Shown: positions 7,694 to 17,118 of the stretch, piece by piece
Layout of the letters: the number at the start of each line of letters is the position of its first letter
Numbering within the stretch: position 1 is the stretch's first letter
Source: a bacterium
GTDB lineage: Bacteria > Zhuqueibacterota > QNDG01 > JAFGCO01
Reading direction: 5' to 3'
DNA length: 64,000 nt
NCBI GenBank assembly: GCA_016932575.1
Contig: JAFGCO010000070.1
Location: forward strand, 19,729 to 83,728
Notes under the pieces: generated by a model
What the model saw: only the letters and a program-made list of their open reading frames with translations
What the model was told of the DNA's origin: nothing
Databases searched by the model: none
Position numbers and translations under genes: made by a program

Positions 7694-9757
7694 ATGCTTA
7701 GGAAAAAGGTGAACCGCATACTGATTGCAGGGATCATTCTGACAGGCTGGTTCTACTGGGATCTGTCTCAGGCCGGAAAAAAGGATTGGGGCCTTTATCG
7801 GTCTTATAAAATGCTTTCTGAGTTTGATACGGTTACATCGGCAACCACCAAGGTGGCGATTGTCCGATCCGATGATCCTGAACTTTCGAGACCGGTTTCA
7901 GTGGATTATGAATCAATTGATTATGAACAGATTGAAGCGATGGTTCGGCGCGCCATTGATCTGGCCGGCGGATTTGAATGGGTGATCAAACCGGGTGACA
8001 AGGTATTGCTGAAACCCAATATTGTCGATCCGGAGCCCTCGGGATGCGGGGAGATTACTGATGTTCGTGTGGTTAAAGCCCTGATTAAAATCGTCGATGA
8101 GATCAGTCCGGGCAAAATGGAAATTATCGTGGGAGAAGGATCCCCCCGCCCTATGGATTATGAAATGAAGTATCAATCCAAATTTTCAAGACCATGCTGG
8201 GAGACACTCTGGGATGTATCCGGGTATCAGGATTTATTAACCGATCCTTATCTTGAAGGAATCCAATTGCGTTTATCCAACCTCAATGGCTCTCCGGCAG
8301 AAAATCCGTGGCAGGATCTGGTTGAGGTTGAAGTGCCCGGAGGCGGCAGGGCCCGTCCTCAGGGCGGTAAGTATTATATTCATAAAGATGTACTGAATGC
8401 CGATGTGTTTATTACTGTGCCGGTGATGAAAATTCATGATCCCGGTATTACGGTGGCGCTGAAAAATCAAATTGGTCTGGCACCATCCACCATGTACGGA
8501 TTTTCGAAGACTGCAGGCGTGCCTCAGGACAATTACTGCCACAAACTCATCCATACCAGCGAGGCGCCCTATTACTGGACTGATAAGGAGATTGTGGATT
8601 TATGTCATCTGGCCCAGATCCGCTTTGCTGTCGTGGATGCCATCGCCTGTCTGGAGCAGCAGAAAACCGCGATATGGAGCGGTAGCACCATACGGAATCT
8701 TGTGCGTATGAATACCATTGTAGCCGGCGCGGATCCGGTCGCTGTGGACCATGTCTGCACCCGGCTTATGGGCATGAATCCGGATGATATCGAGCATATC
8801 ACTCTGGCTGAACGGGTAGGCCTGGGGACCAATAATCCGGAAAACATTCATGTTGTGGGTGCCGACATCGAATCCACCATGATAAAATTTATTAAAAATT
8901 CGGCGAGCACTGCGGAATTCGGACAAAGCAACCGGATCTGGCTCTTGAGTGAACCGTTTTCCATTGAAGGAATTGGGAATCCCATCCAGCATCCGTTTAT
9001 CTTAACCGAGGCAGACCTGTCGCCCGATGCGGGTAAAAACAACTGGAGCGATCCGGTGTATTTCATCAATGACCGGATCGATCTCAGGGATTATTATAAC
9101 AATCCCGGTCAGGTAGTGAGCTATGCGTTCAGTTATTTTCATGCACCTGCTGATCAGGAAGCCGAGCTCTGGATCGGATCTGATGAGGCACTGAAAATTT
9201 ACATCAACGGTGAAGTTGCCTATGAATATGAAGGCACCCGGACCATGACCAGCATGCAGTTTGTCAACGAGAAGGTCAAAATCCCTATTAAAGCCGGAAT
9301 CAACCGGCTGCTGGTGAAATCGCTTCAAAAATACGGACGATATGATTTTTGCCTGAATATCTGTGAGCCAGAGGCAGATATCCGGTTGGATGGAAACCGA
9401 GTATGGGGATTGAAGTTCGGAACCTCTGCTGAAGAACTAACATTCGTCAGTACACCTTTGGCCCACGGTCCTGTGGTTGAATCATTCCGCCTTCATCAGA
9501 ACTATCCGAATCCGTTTAACGGAAGTACAACGGTTTCGTTTGGGCTTTCTCATGCCGGGCAGCTTTCCCTGAAAATCCATGACATGCGCGGCAGGTCCGT
9601 CAATGTACTGGCAAACGGTACATTTTCATCTGGTGAACATACGTTGTTATGGGACGGTTGTGATGACGCGGGTTCGCCGGTTTCCAGCGGTGTCTATTTC
9701 AGCGTGCTGCAGGTTGAGGAGCGGACCGTGCAGAATAAAATGATTCTTTTAAAATAA
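7694..9757 (+). CDS. DUF362 protein with jelly-roll module and sorting domain, surface/secreted
   Basis: 687 aa. AGGAG five bases before ATG 7694 fixes the start and gives a signal peptide ending at LSQA. Residues ~55-370 are a DUF362 (PF04015) domain: TKVAIVRSDDP, KPGDKVLLKPNIVDPEP, ITVPVMKIHDPGITVALKN, DPVAVDHVCTRLMG. The domain's biochemical role is not established, and no 4Fe-4S ferredoxin segment is present. Residues ~430-560 form a PA14-like or CBM-like beta-sandwich (ELWIGSDEALKIYINGE, IPIKAGINRLLVK). NYPNPFN at ~603 starts the C-terminal sorting domain ending NKMILLK. A DUF362 protein exported to the surface beside glycosidases is unusual. No function is assigned. Confidence 0.78.
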   Translation: MLRKKVNRILIAGIILTGWFYWDLSQAGKKDWGLYRSYKMLSEFDTVTSATTKVAIVRSDDPELSRPVSVDYESIDYEQIEAMVRRAIDLAGGFEWVIKPGDKVLLKPNIVDPEPSGCGEITDVRVVKALIKIVDEISPGKMEIIVGEGSPRPMDYEMKYQSKFSRPCWETLWDVSGYQDLLTDPYLEGIQLRLSNLNGSPAENPWQDLVEVEVPGGGRARPQGGKYYIHKDVLNADVFITVPVMKIHDPGITVALKNQIGLAPSTMYGFSKTAGVPQDNYCHKLIHTSEAPYYWTDKEIVDLCHLAQIRFAVVDAIACLEQQKTAIWSGSTIRNLVRMNTIVAGADPVAVDHVCTRLMGMNPDDIEHITLAERVGLGTNNPENIHVVGADIESTMIKFIKNSASTAEFGQSNRIWLLSEPFSIEGIGNPIQHPFILTEADLSPDAGKNNWSDPVYFINDRIDLRDYYNNPGQVVSYAFSYFHAPADQEAELWIGSDEALKIYINGEVAYEYEGTRTMTSMQFVNEKVKIPIKAGINRLLVKSLQKYGRYDFCLNICEPEADIRLDGNRVWGLKFGTSAEELTFVSTPLAHGPVVESFRLHQNYPNPFNGSTTVSFGLSHAGQLSLKIHDMRGRSVNVLANGTFSSGEHTLLWDGCDDAGSPVSSGVYFSVLQVEERTVQNKMILLK

Positions 9758-9894
9758 TCCGGTGTTATATATTGATGTGTTTATTTTCTTTCATTAAAGT
9801 CGGATTCCCTGGTTATGAATCCTCTTCAAAATATCAATAAAACGTGAAAATCCGATATAGATCACACATGCGTTTTGGACGGAGGGAAATCTTT

Positions 9895-12774
9895 GTGAAA
9901 CCTTTCAGTGTAGCCATGTGCATACTGACGGCCGGCTTCAGGTTAATGCCCGCTCAGGTCACGCCGGCCTTTGTCCTGTATTCCCCTGAAGAAAAACCGG
10001 TTATCACCATAGACAGCTCTGAAGCAGCGCTGATCGGAATATCCGCGCGGCTGCTGGCAAAAGACATAGAATGTGTCACCGGTTTTCTGCCTGATGTTCA
10101 ATCCACGCAATCTGAACCGGCCGCAACAGGGCCCGTGATTATTATTGGCACCCTGAAGAGCAAAGCCATTCGGGGAATGACAGAGAATCAGAGGGCCATG
10201 CTTTGTAATCAATGGGAAGTGTATGGTTTTTTCTTTCTGCAAAATCTGTCCGGCCGCTATAATACACTGATTATTTGCGGAAGCGATGCCAGAGGCGCGG
10301 CATATGGTGTATTTAGCCTCTGCGAAAAGATCGGCGTGTCTCCGTGGATGTGGTGGGCGGACGTGCAACCCGAATCCCGGGATACATTGGCCTTGCCGGC
10401 CAGAAATTTTACTTCAAGACGGCCTTCCGTGAAATACCGGGGTATTTTTCTCAACGATGAAGACTGGGGATTGCAGCCCTGGGCTGCGAGGACATTTGAA
10501 CCGGAGACAGGAGATATCGGTCCAAAAACCTATGCTAAAATTTTTGAACTTTTGTTGCGGTTAAAAGCCAATTTTATCTGGCCGGCGATGCATTCATGTA
10601 CACGGGCATTTTCCCATTATCCTGAAAACTGGGAAATGGCAAAGGAGTATCAGATCGTTATTGGCAGCAGCCATGCGGAACCCATGTTGAGAAACAATGT
10701 GGATGAGTGGAATTCAAAAGGACACGGGGAATTTAATTATCAAACCAATCATGAGGGGGTATATAGTTACTGGGAAGACCGTGTCAGGGAGTGCAGGGAC
10801 CAGGAGGCGGTGTATACGGTGGGTATGCGCGGAATTCATGACAGCGGCATGGAGGGATTTGATCATGTGGATTCAAGGGTTGAAGCATTGCATCAAATCA
10901 TTATGGATCAAAGACGCATCCTGTCCGAGAATATCGATCCGGATATAACGGCCATTCCCCAGGCATTTACCCCCTATAAAGAAGTGCTGGACATTTATGA
11001 TCACGGCCTTGAAGTTCCAGAAGACATCACCATTGTCTGGACGGATGATAACTACGGCTATATCCGCCGTCTGAACCGGCCTGAAGAAATGCAGCGGCCC
11101 GGAGGATCAGGTGTTTACTATCATCTTTCCTACTGGGGCAGACCCCATGATTATCTCTGGCTGAGCAGCACACATCCGGTTTTAGTCTGGGAGGAAATGT
11201 ATAAAGCCTTTCTGTTTAACGCCAGAAAAATATGGGTTGCCAATGTGGGTGATATCAAACCTGCAGAATACAATATACAGCTGTTTCTGGATATGGCGTA
11301 TGATATAAAGGCGTTTACCCATCCCCGGGATATATGGGATCATCATAAAAAATGGGCAGAGACCATAGCTCCCGGATGGGGCGATGAAATCACGAAGATT
11401 TTTCATGACTACTATCATCTCTGTTTTGAGAGAAGACCGGAATTTATGGGATGGAATCAGGTGGAGTATAAAACCGTCATCTCTCGATCAGAGTATGAAC
11501 ATTGGTTTTATGGTGATGAAGCACAAAAGAGACTGGATGCTTTTCAGTCCCTGCTAATTCGTGTGAATTTAATGAAACGTCGGATTCCACAGGAAAGGCG
11601 GGATGCCTTTTTTGAACTGGTCGAATATCCGGTGAAATGTGCTGCCTGGATGAACATCAAATTTCTGTGTCTTGAAAAAGCCTATCTTTATGCCAGGCAG
11701 GGCCGAGCTTCAGCCAGTGAGATGGCAGTCAAAGCCAGGGCCGCCTATGACAGTATCTTTTATTATACCCATTATTATAATCATGATTTGGCAAAGGGGA
11801 AGTGGAAAGGTATGATGTCGATGCAACCGAGAAATCTGCCGGTTTTTGAAATGCCGTTGCTGCCCTCCTGGGAAATACCCGATAAAAAAGATTTTGCTAT
11901 CTGCCATGAGGGATTTACCAATGAGGCTTACCTGAATAATAAGGACTGGCCGCTTCCTGATTTTACTTACGGGCTGAATGACAGTGCCTTTATCGATGTC
12001 TATCTCAAGGGAAAACGTACTGTCGAATGGACCGCTGCTGTTTCAAAGCCATGGATCCGGCTTTCCATGCGGAACGGGAAACTTGAGAATACAATGGGGC
12101 GACGTGAAGTGCGTCTTTGGGTCACAATTGACTGGAAGCATGTGCCGGATACTCCAATCAATCAGGGTGTGGTCACGATTTCGGAGTATAATAAAATTTA
12201 TCATGTATTGGTATCTGCTCACCGTATTCCGGAATATGGGATTCCATTGAAAATGCAATATTATGAGTTAAACGATGTGGTTTCCATATGGGCTGAGCAT
12301 TGTCAGCGTCTGAGTCCCGAGGGCTGGTTGATTCTCCCGGGATTGGGTTACACCGGAAATGTACTGGCTGTGGACAATCAAATGATTGATGAGGCGCAGA
12401 AATTAATTGCTCCTTTGGTTGCTGAATACGATTTTTTTTCAAAAAACAGCGGAAAATGCTGTGTTCGGATCCATTGTCTCCCTGTTCACCCGCTGAATTC
12501 CATTCATGAGCTGAGACTGTCTGTCCGAATAGATACTCTTGATAAAACCATGCTTAATTATAAAACCATTGGGCGCAGTGAACAATGGAAAAAAAATGTG
12601 TTGAGCAACGATTATCCGTTAACGGCCGATTTTATTTTGCCGGCATCCGGACATCACACCCTCAGGATTCGGGCCCTGGATCCCTGTATTTTAATTGACA
12701 GGATTGAAATTGATTTCGGAAAAGTAAAAAAAAGCTACCTCGCAATTCCGGAAACAGGTTATGGTCTTCAATAA
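9895..12774 (+). CDS. GH115 alpha-glucuronidase
   Basis: 959 aa. The start is taken as GTG 9895 because GGAGGG lies eight bases upstream and the product then begins with a clean signal peptide (VKPFSVAMCILTAGF...); an in-frame GTG at 9844 would put an implausible leader ahead of it. GH115 motifs in order: NDEDWGLQPWA (~190), NFIWPAMHS, SSHAEPMLRNN, YTVGMRGIHDSGM, WTDDNYGYIRRL, SYWGRPHDYLWL and VGDIKPAEYNIQLFLDMAY (~460). A C-terminal GH115-C beta-sandwich starts near 791 (VSIWAEHCQRL). Known GH115 enzymes remove glucuronic or 4-O-methyl-glucuronic acid from xylan or arabinogalactan; in this locus, arabinogalactan or RG-I side chains are likelier. There is no sorting domain, so it is probably periplasmic. 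Confidence 0.93.
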   Translation: MKPFSVAMCILTAGFRLMPAQVTPAFVLYSPEEKPVITIDSSEAALIGISARLLAKDIECVTGFLPDVQSTQSEPAATGPVIIIGTLKSKAIRGMTENQRAMLCNQWEVYGFFFLQNLSGRYNTLIICGSDARGAAYGVFSLCEKIGVSPWMWWADVQPESRDTLALPARNFTSRRPSVKYRGIFLNDEDWGLQPWAARTFEPETGDIGPKTYAKIFELLLRLKANFIWPAMHSCTRAFSHYPENWEMAKEYQIVIGSSHAEPMLRNNVDEWNSKGHGEFNYQTNHEGVYSYWEDRVRECRDQEAVYTVGMRGIHDSGMEGFDHVDSRVEALHQIIMDQRRILSENIDPDITAIPQAFTPYKEVLDIYDHGLEVPEDITIVWTDDNYGYIRRLNRPEEMQRPGGSGVYYHLSYWGRPHDYLWLSSTHPVLVWEEMYKAFLFNARKIWVANVGDIKPAEYNIQLFLDMAYDIKAFTHPRDIWDHHKKWAETIAPGWGDEITKIFHDYYHLCFERRPEFMGWNQVEYKTVISRSEYEHWFYGDEAQKRLDAFQSLLIRVNLMKRRIPQERRDAFFELVEYPVKCAAWMNIKFLCLEKAYLYARQGRASASEMAVKARAAYDSIFYYTHYYNHDLAKGKWKGMMSMQPRNLPVFEMPLLPSWEIPDKKDFAICHEGFTNEAYLNNKDWPLPDFTYGLNDSAFIDVYLKGKRTVEWTAAVSKPWIRLSMRNGKLENTMGRREVRLWVTIDWKHVPDTPINQGVVTISEYNKIYHVLVSAHRIPEYGIPLKMQYYELNDVVSIWAEHCQRLSPEGWLILPGLGYTGNVLAVDNQMIDEAQKLIAPLVAEYDFFSKNSGKCCVRIHCLPVHPLNSIHELRLSVRIDTLDKTMLNYKTIGRSEQWKKNVLSNDYPLTADFILPASGHHTLRIRALDPCILIDRIEIDFGKVKKSYLAIPETGYGLQ

Positions 12775-12885
12775 AGCATGGTAAAAAAGTATAAATAATG
12801 TTGCAGATTATCCATTGATTTAGTATTAAATAGGTTTTGATTTTTATCAAAGTATCCTGTTCATTTGATTCATGAGGGGATTATT

Positions 12886-14865
12886 ATGAATAAATTGAAA
12901 TGCGAACGCGGATGCGTGGTGTATCCGGGGATTTTATTATTACTTATTTTATCATGCCGTCCCGAGGAAGCCATCGATCCAGAGGCTGACTATCCGATTC
13001 AGCCTGTCTCATTTACACAGGTACAATTAACAGATCATTTCTGGCAGAAGCGTATTAAAACCAATCGTGAAATTACCATTCCCTTTGGATTCAATAAGTG
13101 TGAAGAAGAAGGACGAATCCGGAACTTTGCCAAAGCCGCCGGTCTCATGGAGGGAGATTATGAAGGTAAAATGCCTTTTGATGATACAGATGTTTATAAA
13201 ATTATAGAAGGCGCATCCTATGCTTTAAATACCCATCCGGATCAGGAGCTGGAAGCTTATATTGATTCTATTATTGAAAAAATTGCCGCTGCTCAGGAGG
13301 ATGACGGTTATTTGTGCACCTGGAAGATCCTGAATCCGGATGCCGCGCCAGCACCCTGGGTTAATCCCGGACCCCGGTGGCATCATCTGGGTGCCAGCCA
13401 TGAACTTTATAATGCCGGGCATTTATATGAAGCGGCCTATGCTCATGTACAGGCTACCGGAAAACATTCCCTGCTGGATGTCACATTGAAAAACGCGAAT
13501 TTGATTGCACAGACATTCGGACCCGGTAAAATTATGATTCCTCCGGGCCATCAGATTATTGAGACTGGTCTTGTGAAACTCTACCGGATGACCGCGGACC
13601 GGACCTACCTTGATCTGGCCAGATTTTTTCTGGATCAGCGGGGAAATGCCGCCGGCCACACACTCTATGGCCCTTACAGCCAGGATCATCTGCCGGTCAC
13701 AGAGCAAAAAGAAGCGGTAGGACACGCGGTCAGGGCGGTCTATATGTATGCGGGCATGGCTGATATCGCGGCAATGATGCAGGACTCGGCTTATCTTAAA
13801 GCCGTAGACCGTTTATGGGAAAACGTGGTCAATAAAAAACTTTATATTACAGGCGGAATCGGCGCCAGACATAAGGGTGAATCCTTTGGCAGCAATTACG
13901 AACTGCCGAATTTGACATCATACAATGAAACCTGTGCTGCCATCGGAAATATTTACTGGAACCACCGGATGTTTTTATTACACGGCGATGCGAAGTATAT
14001 CGACGTTCTGGAGCGGACCCTTTATAATGGCATGATTTCCGGCGTCAGCATGAGCGGCGATCTGTTTTTTTATCCCAACTGTCTGGAATCTGACGGAAAA
14101 TATCTCTTCAATCACGGTCGGGCCACCCGGCAGCCCTGGTTTGACTGCTCCTGCTGTCCCACCAATGTGACGCGGTTTATACCGTCGGTTCCCGGATATT
14201 TATATGCACACTGCGGTGACACCTTATATGTGAATTTATTTGTATCCAGTAATGCGCACATTGAAATGGATGCAGCAAGCCTGGACATGACACAGAAGAC
14301 CCAATATCCGTGGGATGGAAAAGTCATATTGACAGTGACTCCCCGGAAACAGAAGAAATTTACAGTCAAAATCCGGATTCCCGGATGGGCGGCCGGCCGG
14401 CCGCTTCCCGGAGACCTTTATCATTATGCGAATGTGTCAAGCGAAACCACCAGTTTAAAGGTGAATGGCGAGCCGATTCCAATTCTCATCAACAGAGGAT
14501 TCGCGGCAGTCGAACGGGAATGGAAAAAGGGAGATGTGATTGAGCTTGAATTCCCCATGCCGGTTCGGCGTGTGATTGCTCATGAAAAGGTGAAAACCAA
14601 TCGAAATAAAGTGGCACTGGTCAGAGGTCCCCTTGTCTATTGCGCCGAATGGCCGGATCATGAAGGCCATGTGCTTAACTTGGCGATTCCTGATTCATCC
14701 GTGCTTCAGGTGGAACATCGGCCCGATTTTTTGGGGGGAATCGATGTCATTCGTGGCCGGATTGACGATCGGTTCGGTAAAGAGACAACATTGTCGGCCA
14801 TTCCCTATTATGCCTGGTCTCATCGGGGGCCGGGGGAGATGGAGGTCTGGATAAACAGACAATAA
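12886..14865 (+). CDS. GH127 beta-L-arabinofuranosidase, lipoprotein
   Basis: 659 aa. GAGGGG six bases before ATG 12886 fixes the start. The signal peptide ends in a lipobox (LILSC), predicting a lipid-anchored enzyme. Residues ~45-650 match GH127: VQLTDHFWQKRIKTNREI, EDDGYLCTW, YITGGIGA, ETCAAIGN with E348 and C350, and DCSCCPTN with C421, C423 and C424. In the Bifidobacterium enzyme HypBA1 a zinc ion is bound by one glutamate and three cysteines, one of them the nucleophile; C423 is the equivalent candidate nucleophile here, and all ligands are present. The enzyme would release beta-linked L-arabinofuranose, found in hydroxyproline-rich glycoproteins and RG-II. A GH51 gene follows closely on the same strand. 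Confidence 0.93.
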   Translation: MNKLKCERGCVVYPGILLLLILSCRPEEAIDPEADYPIQPVSFTQVQLTDHFWQKRIKTNREITIPFGFNKCEEEGRIRNFAKAAGLMEGDYEGKMPFDDTDVYKIIEGASYALNTHPDQELEAYIDSIIEKIAAAQEDDGYLCTWKILNPDAAPAPWVNPGPRWHHLGASHELYNAGHLYEAAYAHVQATGKHSLLDVTLKNANLIAQTFGPGKIMIPPGHQIIETGLVKLYRMTADRTYLDLARFFLDQRGNAAGHTLYGPYSQDHLPVTEQKEAVGHAVRAVYMYAGMADIAAMMQDSAYLKAVDRLWENVVNKKLYITGGIGARHKGESFGSNYELPNLTSYNETCAAIGNIYWNHRMFLLHGDAKYIDVLERTLYNGMISGVSMSGDLFFYPNCLESDGKYLFNHGRATRQPWFDCSCCPTNVTRFIPSVPGYLYAHCGDTLYVNLFVSSNAHIEMDAASLDMTQKTQYPWDGKVILTVTPRKQKKFTVKIRIPGWAAGRPLPGDLYHYANVSSETTSLKVNGEPIPILINRGFAAVEREWKKGDVIELEFPMPVRRVIAHEKVKTNRNKVALVRGPLVYCAEWPDHEGHVLNLAIPDSSVLQVEHRPDFLGGIDVIRGRIDDRFGKETTLSAIPYYAWSHRGPGEMEVWINRQ

Positions 14866-14946
14866 AAATCGAATGCTCAGCAGAAGTTATGCGCACCGAA
14901 TGAAACGGGAGGATATCGTACTTCAATCACGAAAGGCAGGAATCAA

Positions 14947-16953
14947 ATGAATGTTTTTAAAATACGCATATTAGTGTCAATCATTGTGTTAATCGTGATC
15001 ATGATGTCGGTTGCGGGTTTTTCCGCACCTGCAATCGAAGTGGATGTCGGCCGGATTGTATCGGATATCAGTCCAACCATGACCGGTATTTTTATTGAAG
15101 ACATTAATTTCGGTGCCGATGGCGGTTTGTATGCTGAACTGGTGAAAAACCGGTCTTTTGAATTTGACTGGCCCTTGATGGGCTGGCAGCTGGTTAAAAA
15201 AGAAGGAGCGGATGGCCGGATTTTAGTATTAAGAGACAACAATCGGTCCCGGAATCCCCGGTATATCAGGCTGCTGATTCATCAAGCTGGAGAGGGATTT
15301 TTGTTGAAGAACAGCGGATTCCGCGGCATGGGTATCAAGCGGGGCATCGAATACCGGTTCCGTGTGGACACACGTCTTGTTCAGGGAGATTTTACCAGGC
15401 TTCGTATTGAGATCGTGGACACCCAGGGCAAGGTGCTTGCAAAAGGTCAGGTCAACGGAATATCGTCGGACTGGAAGACCCTGAAATGCAGGATGAAAGC
15501 CAGGGAGCAGACCGCCAGAGGCAGCCTGAATATCTGGATTGAAGGATCCGGTCAGCTGGAGATGGATAATGTATCTCTGTTTCCGGGCGATACGTGGAAA
15601 GGGCGCGAGAATGGTTTGCGGGCCGATCTGGTGCAACTGCTCGTGGATATGAAACCGGGGTTTTTCCGGTTTCCGGGTGGATGCATTGTTGAGGGATATA
15701 ACCTGTCGCAGCGATATCAGTGGAAGCATACGATCGGCGATCCGATGGAACGGATCTGGAATATTAACCGATGGAATTTTGAATTTAAGCATCGTCTCAC
15801 TCCCGATTATTTTCAATCCTACGGGCTGGGATTTTACGAATACTTTCTGCTTGCCGAAGATATGGGCGCAGAACCCATGCCGATTATTAATTGCGGAATG
15901 GCCTGTCAGTTTAATACAGCAGAACTGATGCCGATGGATCAGATCGGTCCATTGGTTCAGGATGCATTGGATCTGATTGAATTCGCCAACGGATCCGCTG
16001 ATTCAGAATGGGGTAAAATACGGTCTGATATGGGACATCCCGATCCATTTGACATGAAGATGATCGGCATCGGAAACGAACAGTGGGGTCCTCAGTATAT
16101 TGAACGTTATCAGATTTTTGCAAAGGCCATCAAAGACAAATATCCGGATATGGCCCTTATCGCGGCCACGGGTTCAGATGGTTCGATCTTTCCCGACGGA
16201 CATCGGGAGATCGACTATCTGTGGTCCAAATGGCGGGAACTCAAACCGGAAATCGTGGATGAACATTTTTACCGGAAACCCGAATGGTTTCTTGAAAATA
16301 CAGACTGGTATGACACGTATCAGCGTGAGGGGCCCGGACTTTTTGTTGGCGAGTATGCGGCACAAAGCGCTGGTGTGGCGAGTCCGGACAATCGCAACAC
16401 CTGGAAATGCGCGTTGTATGAAGCGGCTTTCATGATCGGTATGGAACGGAACGCGGACTTGGTGAGAATGAGCTGCTATGCGCCTTTGTTTGGCCATGAG
16501 GACGCCTGGCAATGGCGCCCGGATCTGATCTGGTTTGATAATCTGAATGCATATGGCTCGGCCAATTATTATGTACAGAAACTTTTTTCTATTCATACTG
16601 GAACCCATCTTGTTTTAACCACGGTTAAAGATGTGCCCGTTTTGGATACAACCAAAACAGCGCTGCATGCGAGCGCTACTCTGGATCAAACCTCAGATGA
16701 AGTCATCATTAAAGTCGTTAATGCAGCTGACATGCCTGTTGATGTTTTCCTTGATTTAAAGGGTATTGAGGAAATTGCCGGGGAGAGCTGTGTGATTCTT
16801 CTCAGTTCAAAATCGCTTGAAGATGAAAACTCTCTGCAGGTTCCCCAAAAGATCGTTCCGGCAGAATCATTCCTGAATATAAGCGGTACTCAGTTCATCT
16901 ATCAATTTGAGCCCTATTCTTTGACAATTATTCGGGTGCCCGTGAAAAAGTAG
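14947..16953 (+). CDS. GH51 alpha-L-arabinofuranosidase
   Basis: 668 aa with a signal peptide (residues 1-27) and an AGGA Shine-Dalgarno before ATG 14947. The N-terminal part (~28-230) carries the GH51 strand ISPTMTGIFIEDINFGADGG and a CBM4-like jelly roll (NRSFEFDWPLMGWQ; SLNIWIEGSGQLEMDNVSLFP). The TIM barrel follows with FRFPGGCIVEGY, IGIGNEQWG (E378, acid/base) and VGEYAAQ (E469, nucleophile). The C-terminal beta-sandwich ends with the typical YQFEPYSLTIIRV. It removes terminal alpha-L-arabinofuranose from arabinan or arabinogalactan, completing GH43 and GH127 action. No sorting domain, so periplasmic location is likely. A 165-bp gap without obvious structure follows. Confidence 0.93.
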   Translation: MNVFKIRILVSIIVLIVIMMSVAGFSAPAIEVDVGRIVSDISPTMTGIFIEDINFGADGGLYAELVKNRSFEFDWPLMGWQLVKKEGADGRILVLRDNNRSRNPRYIRLLIHQAGEGFLLKNSGFRGMGIKRGIEYRFRVDTRLVQGDFTRLRIEIVDTQGKVLAKGQVNGISSDWKTLKCRMKAREQTARGSLNIWIEGSGQLEMDNVSLFPGDTWKGRENGLRADLVQLLVDMKPGFFRFPGGCIVEGYNLSQRYQWKHTIGDPMERIWNINRWNFEFKHRLTPDYFQSYGLGFYEYFLLAEDMGAEPMPIINCGMACQFNTAELMPMDQIGPLVQDALDLIEFANGSADSEWGKIRSDMGHPDPFDMKMIGIGNEQWGPQYIERYQIFAKAIKDKYPDMALIAATGSDGSIFPDGHREIDYLWSKWRELKPEIVDEHFYRKPEWFLENTDWYDTYQREGPGLFVGEYAAQSAGVASPDNRNTWKCALYEAAFMIGMERNADLVRMSCYAPLFGHEDAWQWRPDLIWFDNLNAYGSANYYVQKLFSIHTGTHLVLTTVKDVPVLDTTKTALHASATLDQTSDEVIIKVVNAADMPVDVFLDLKGIEEIAGESCVILLSSKSLEDENSLQVPQKIVPAESFLNISGTQFIYQFEPYSLTIIRVPVKK

Positions 16954-17118
16954 AATATGCCTAACTGCGGCAAGGATTTGAGGAACATCAATTTAAATCA
17001 GAAAATGAAAGAAGAATTCATGTATTGAAGAGATCATTCGGCAGAATAAGCATCATTATCGATACTTGTTGCGCATAAGACATGTCGCTGCATAATCATT
17101 CAGTTTAAGGATTCGAAC

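Noticed and set aside
9844..9846. GTG 9844 as start of the GH115 gene
   Set aside because: No ribosome-binding site, and it puts a polar extension in front of the signal peptide; GTG 9895 has GGAGGG at ideal spacing.
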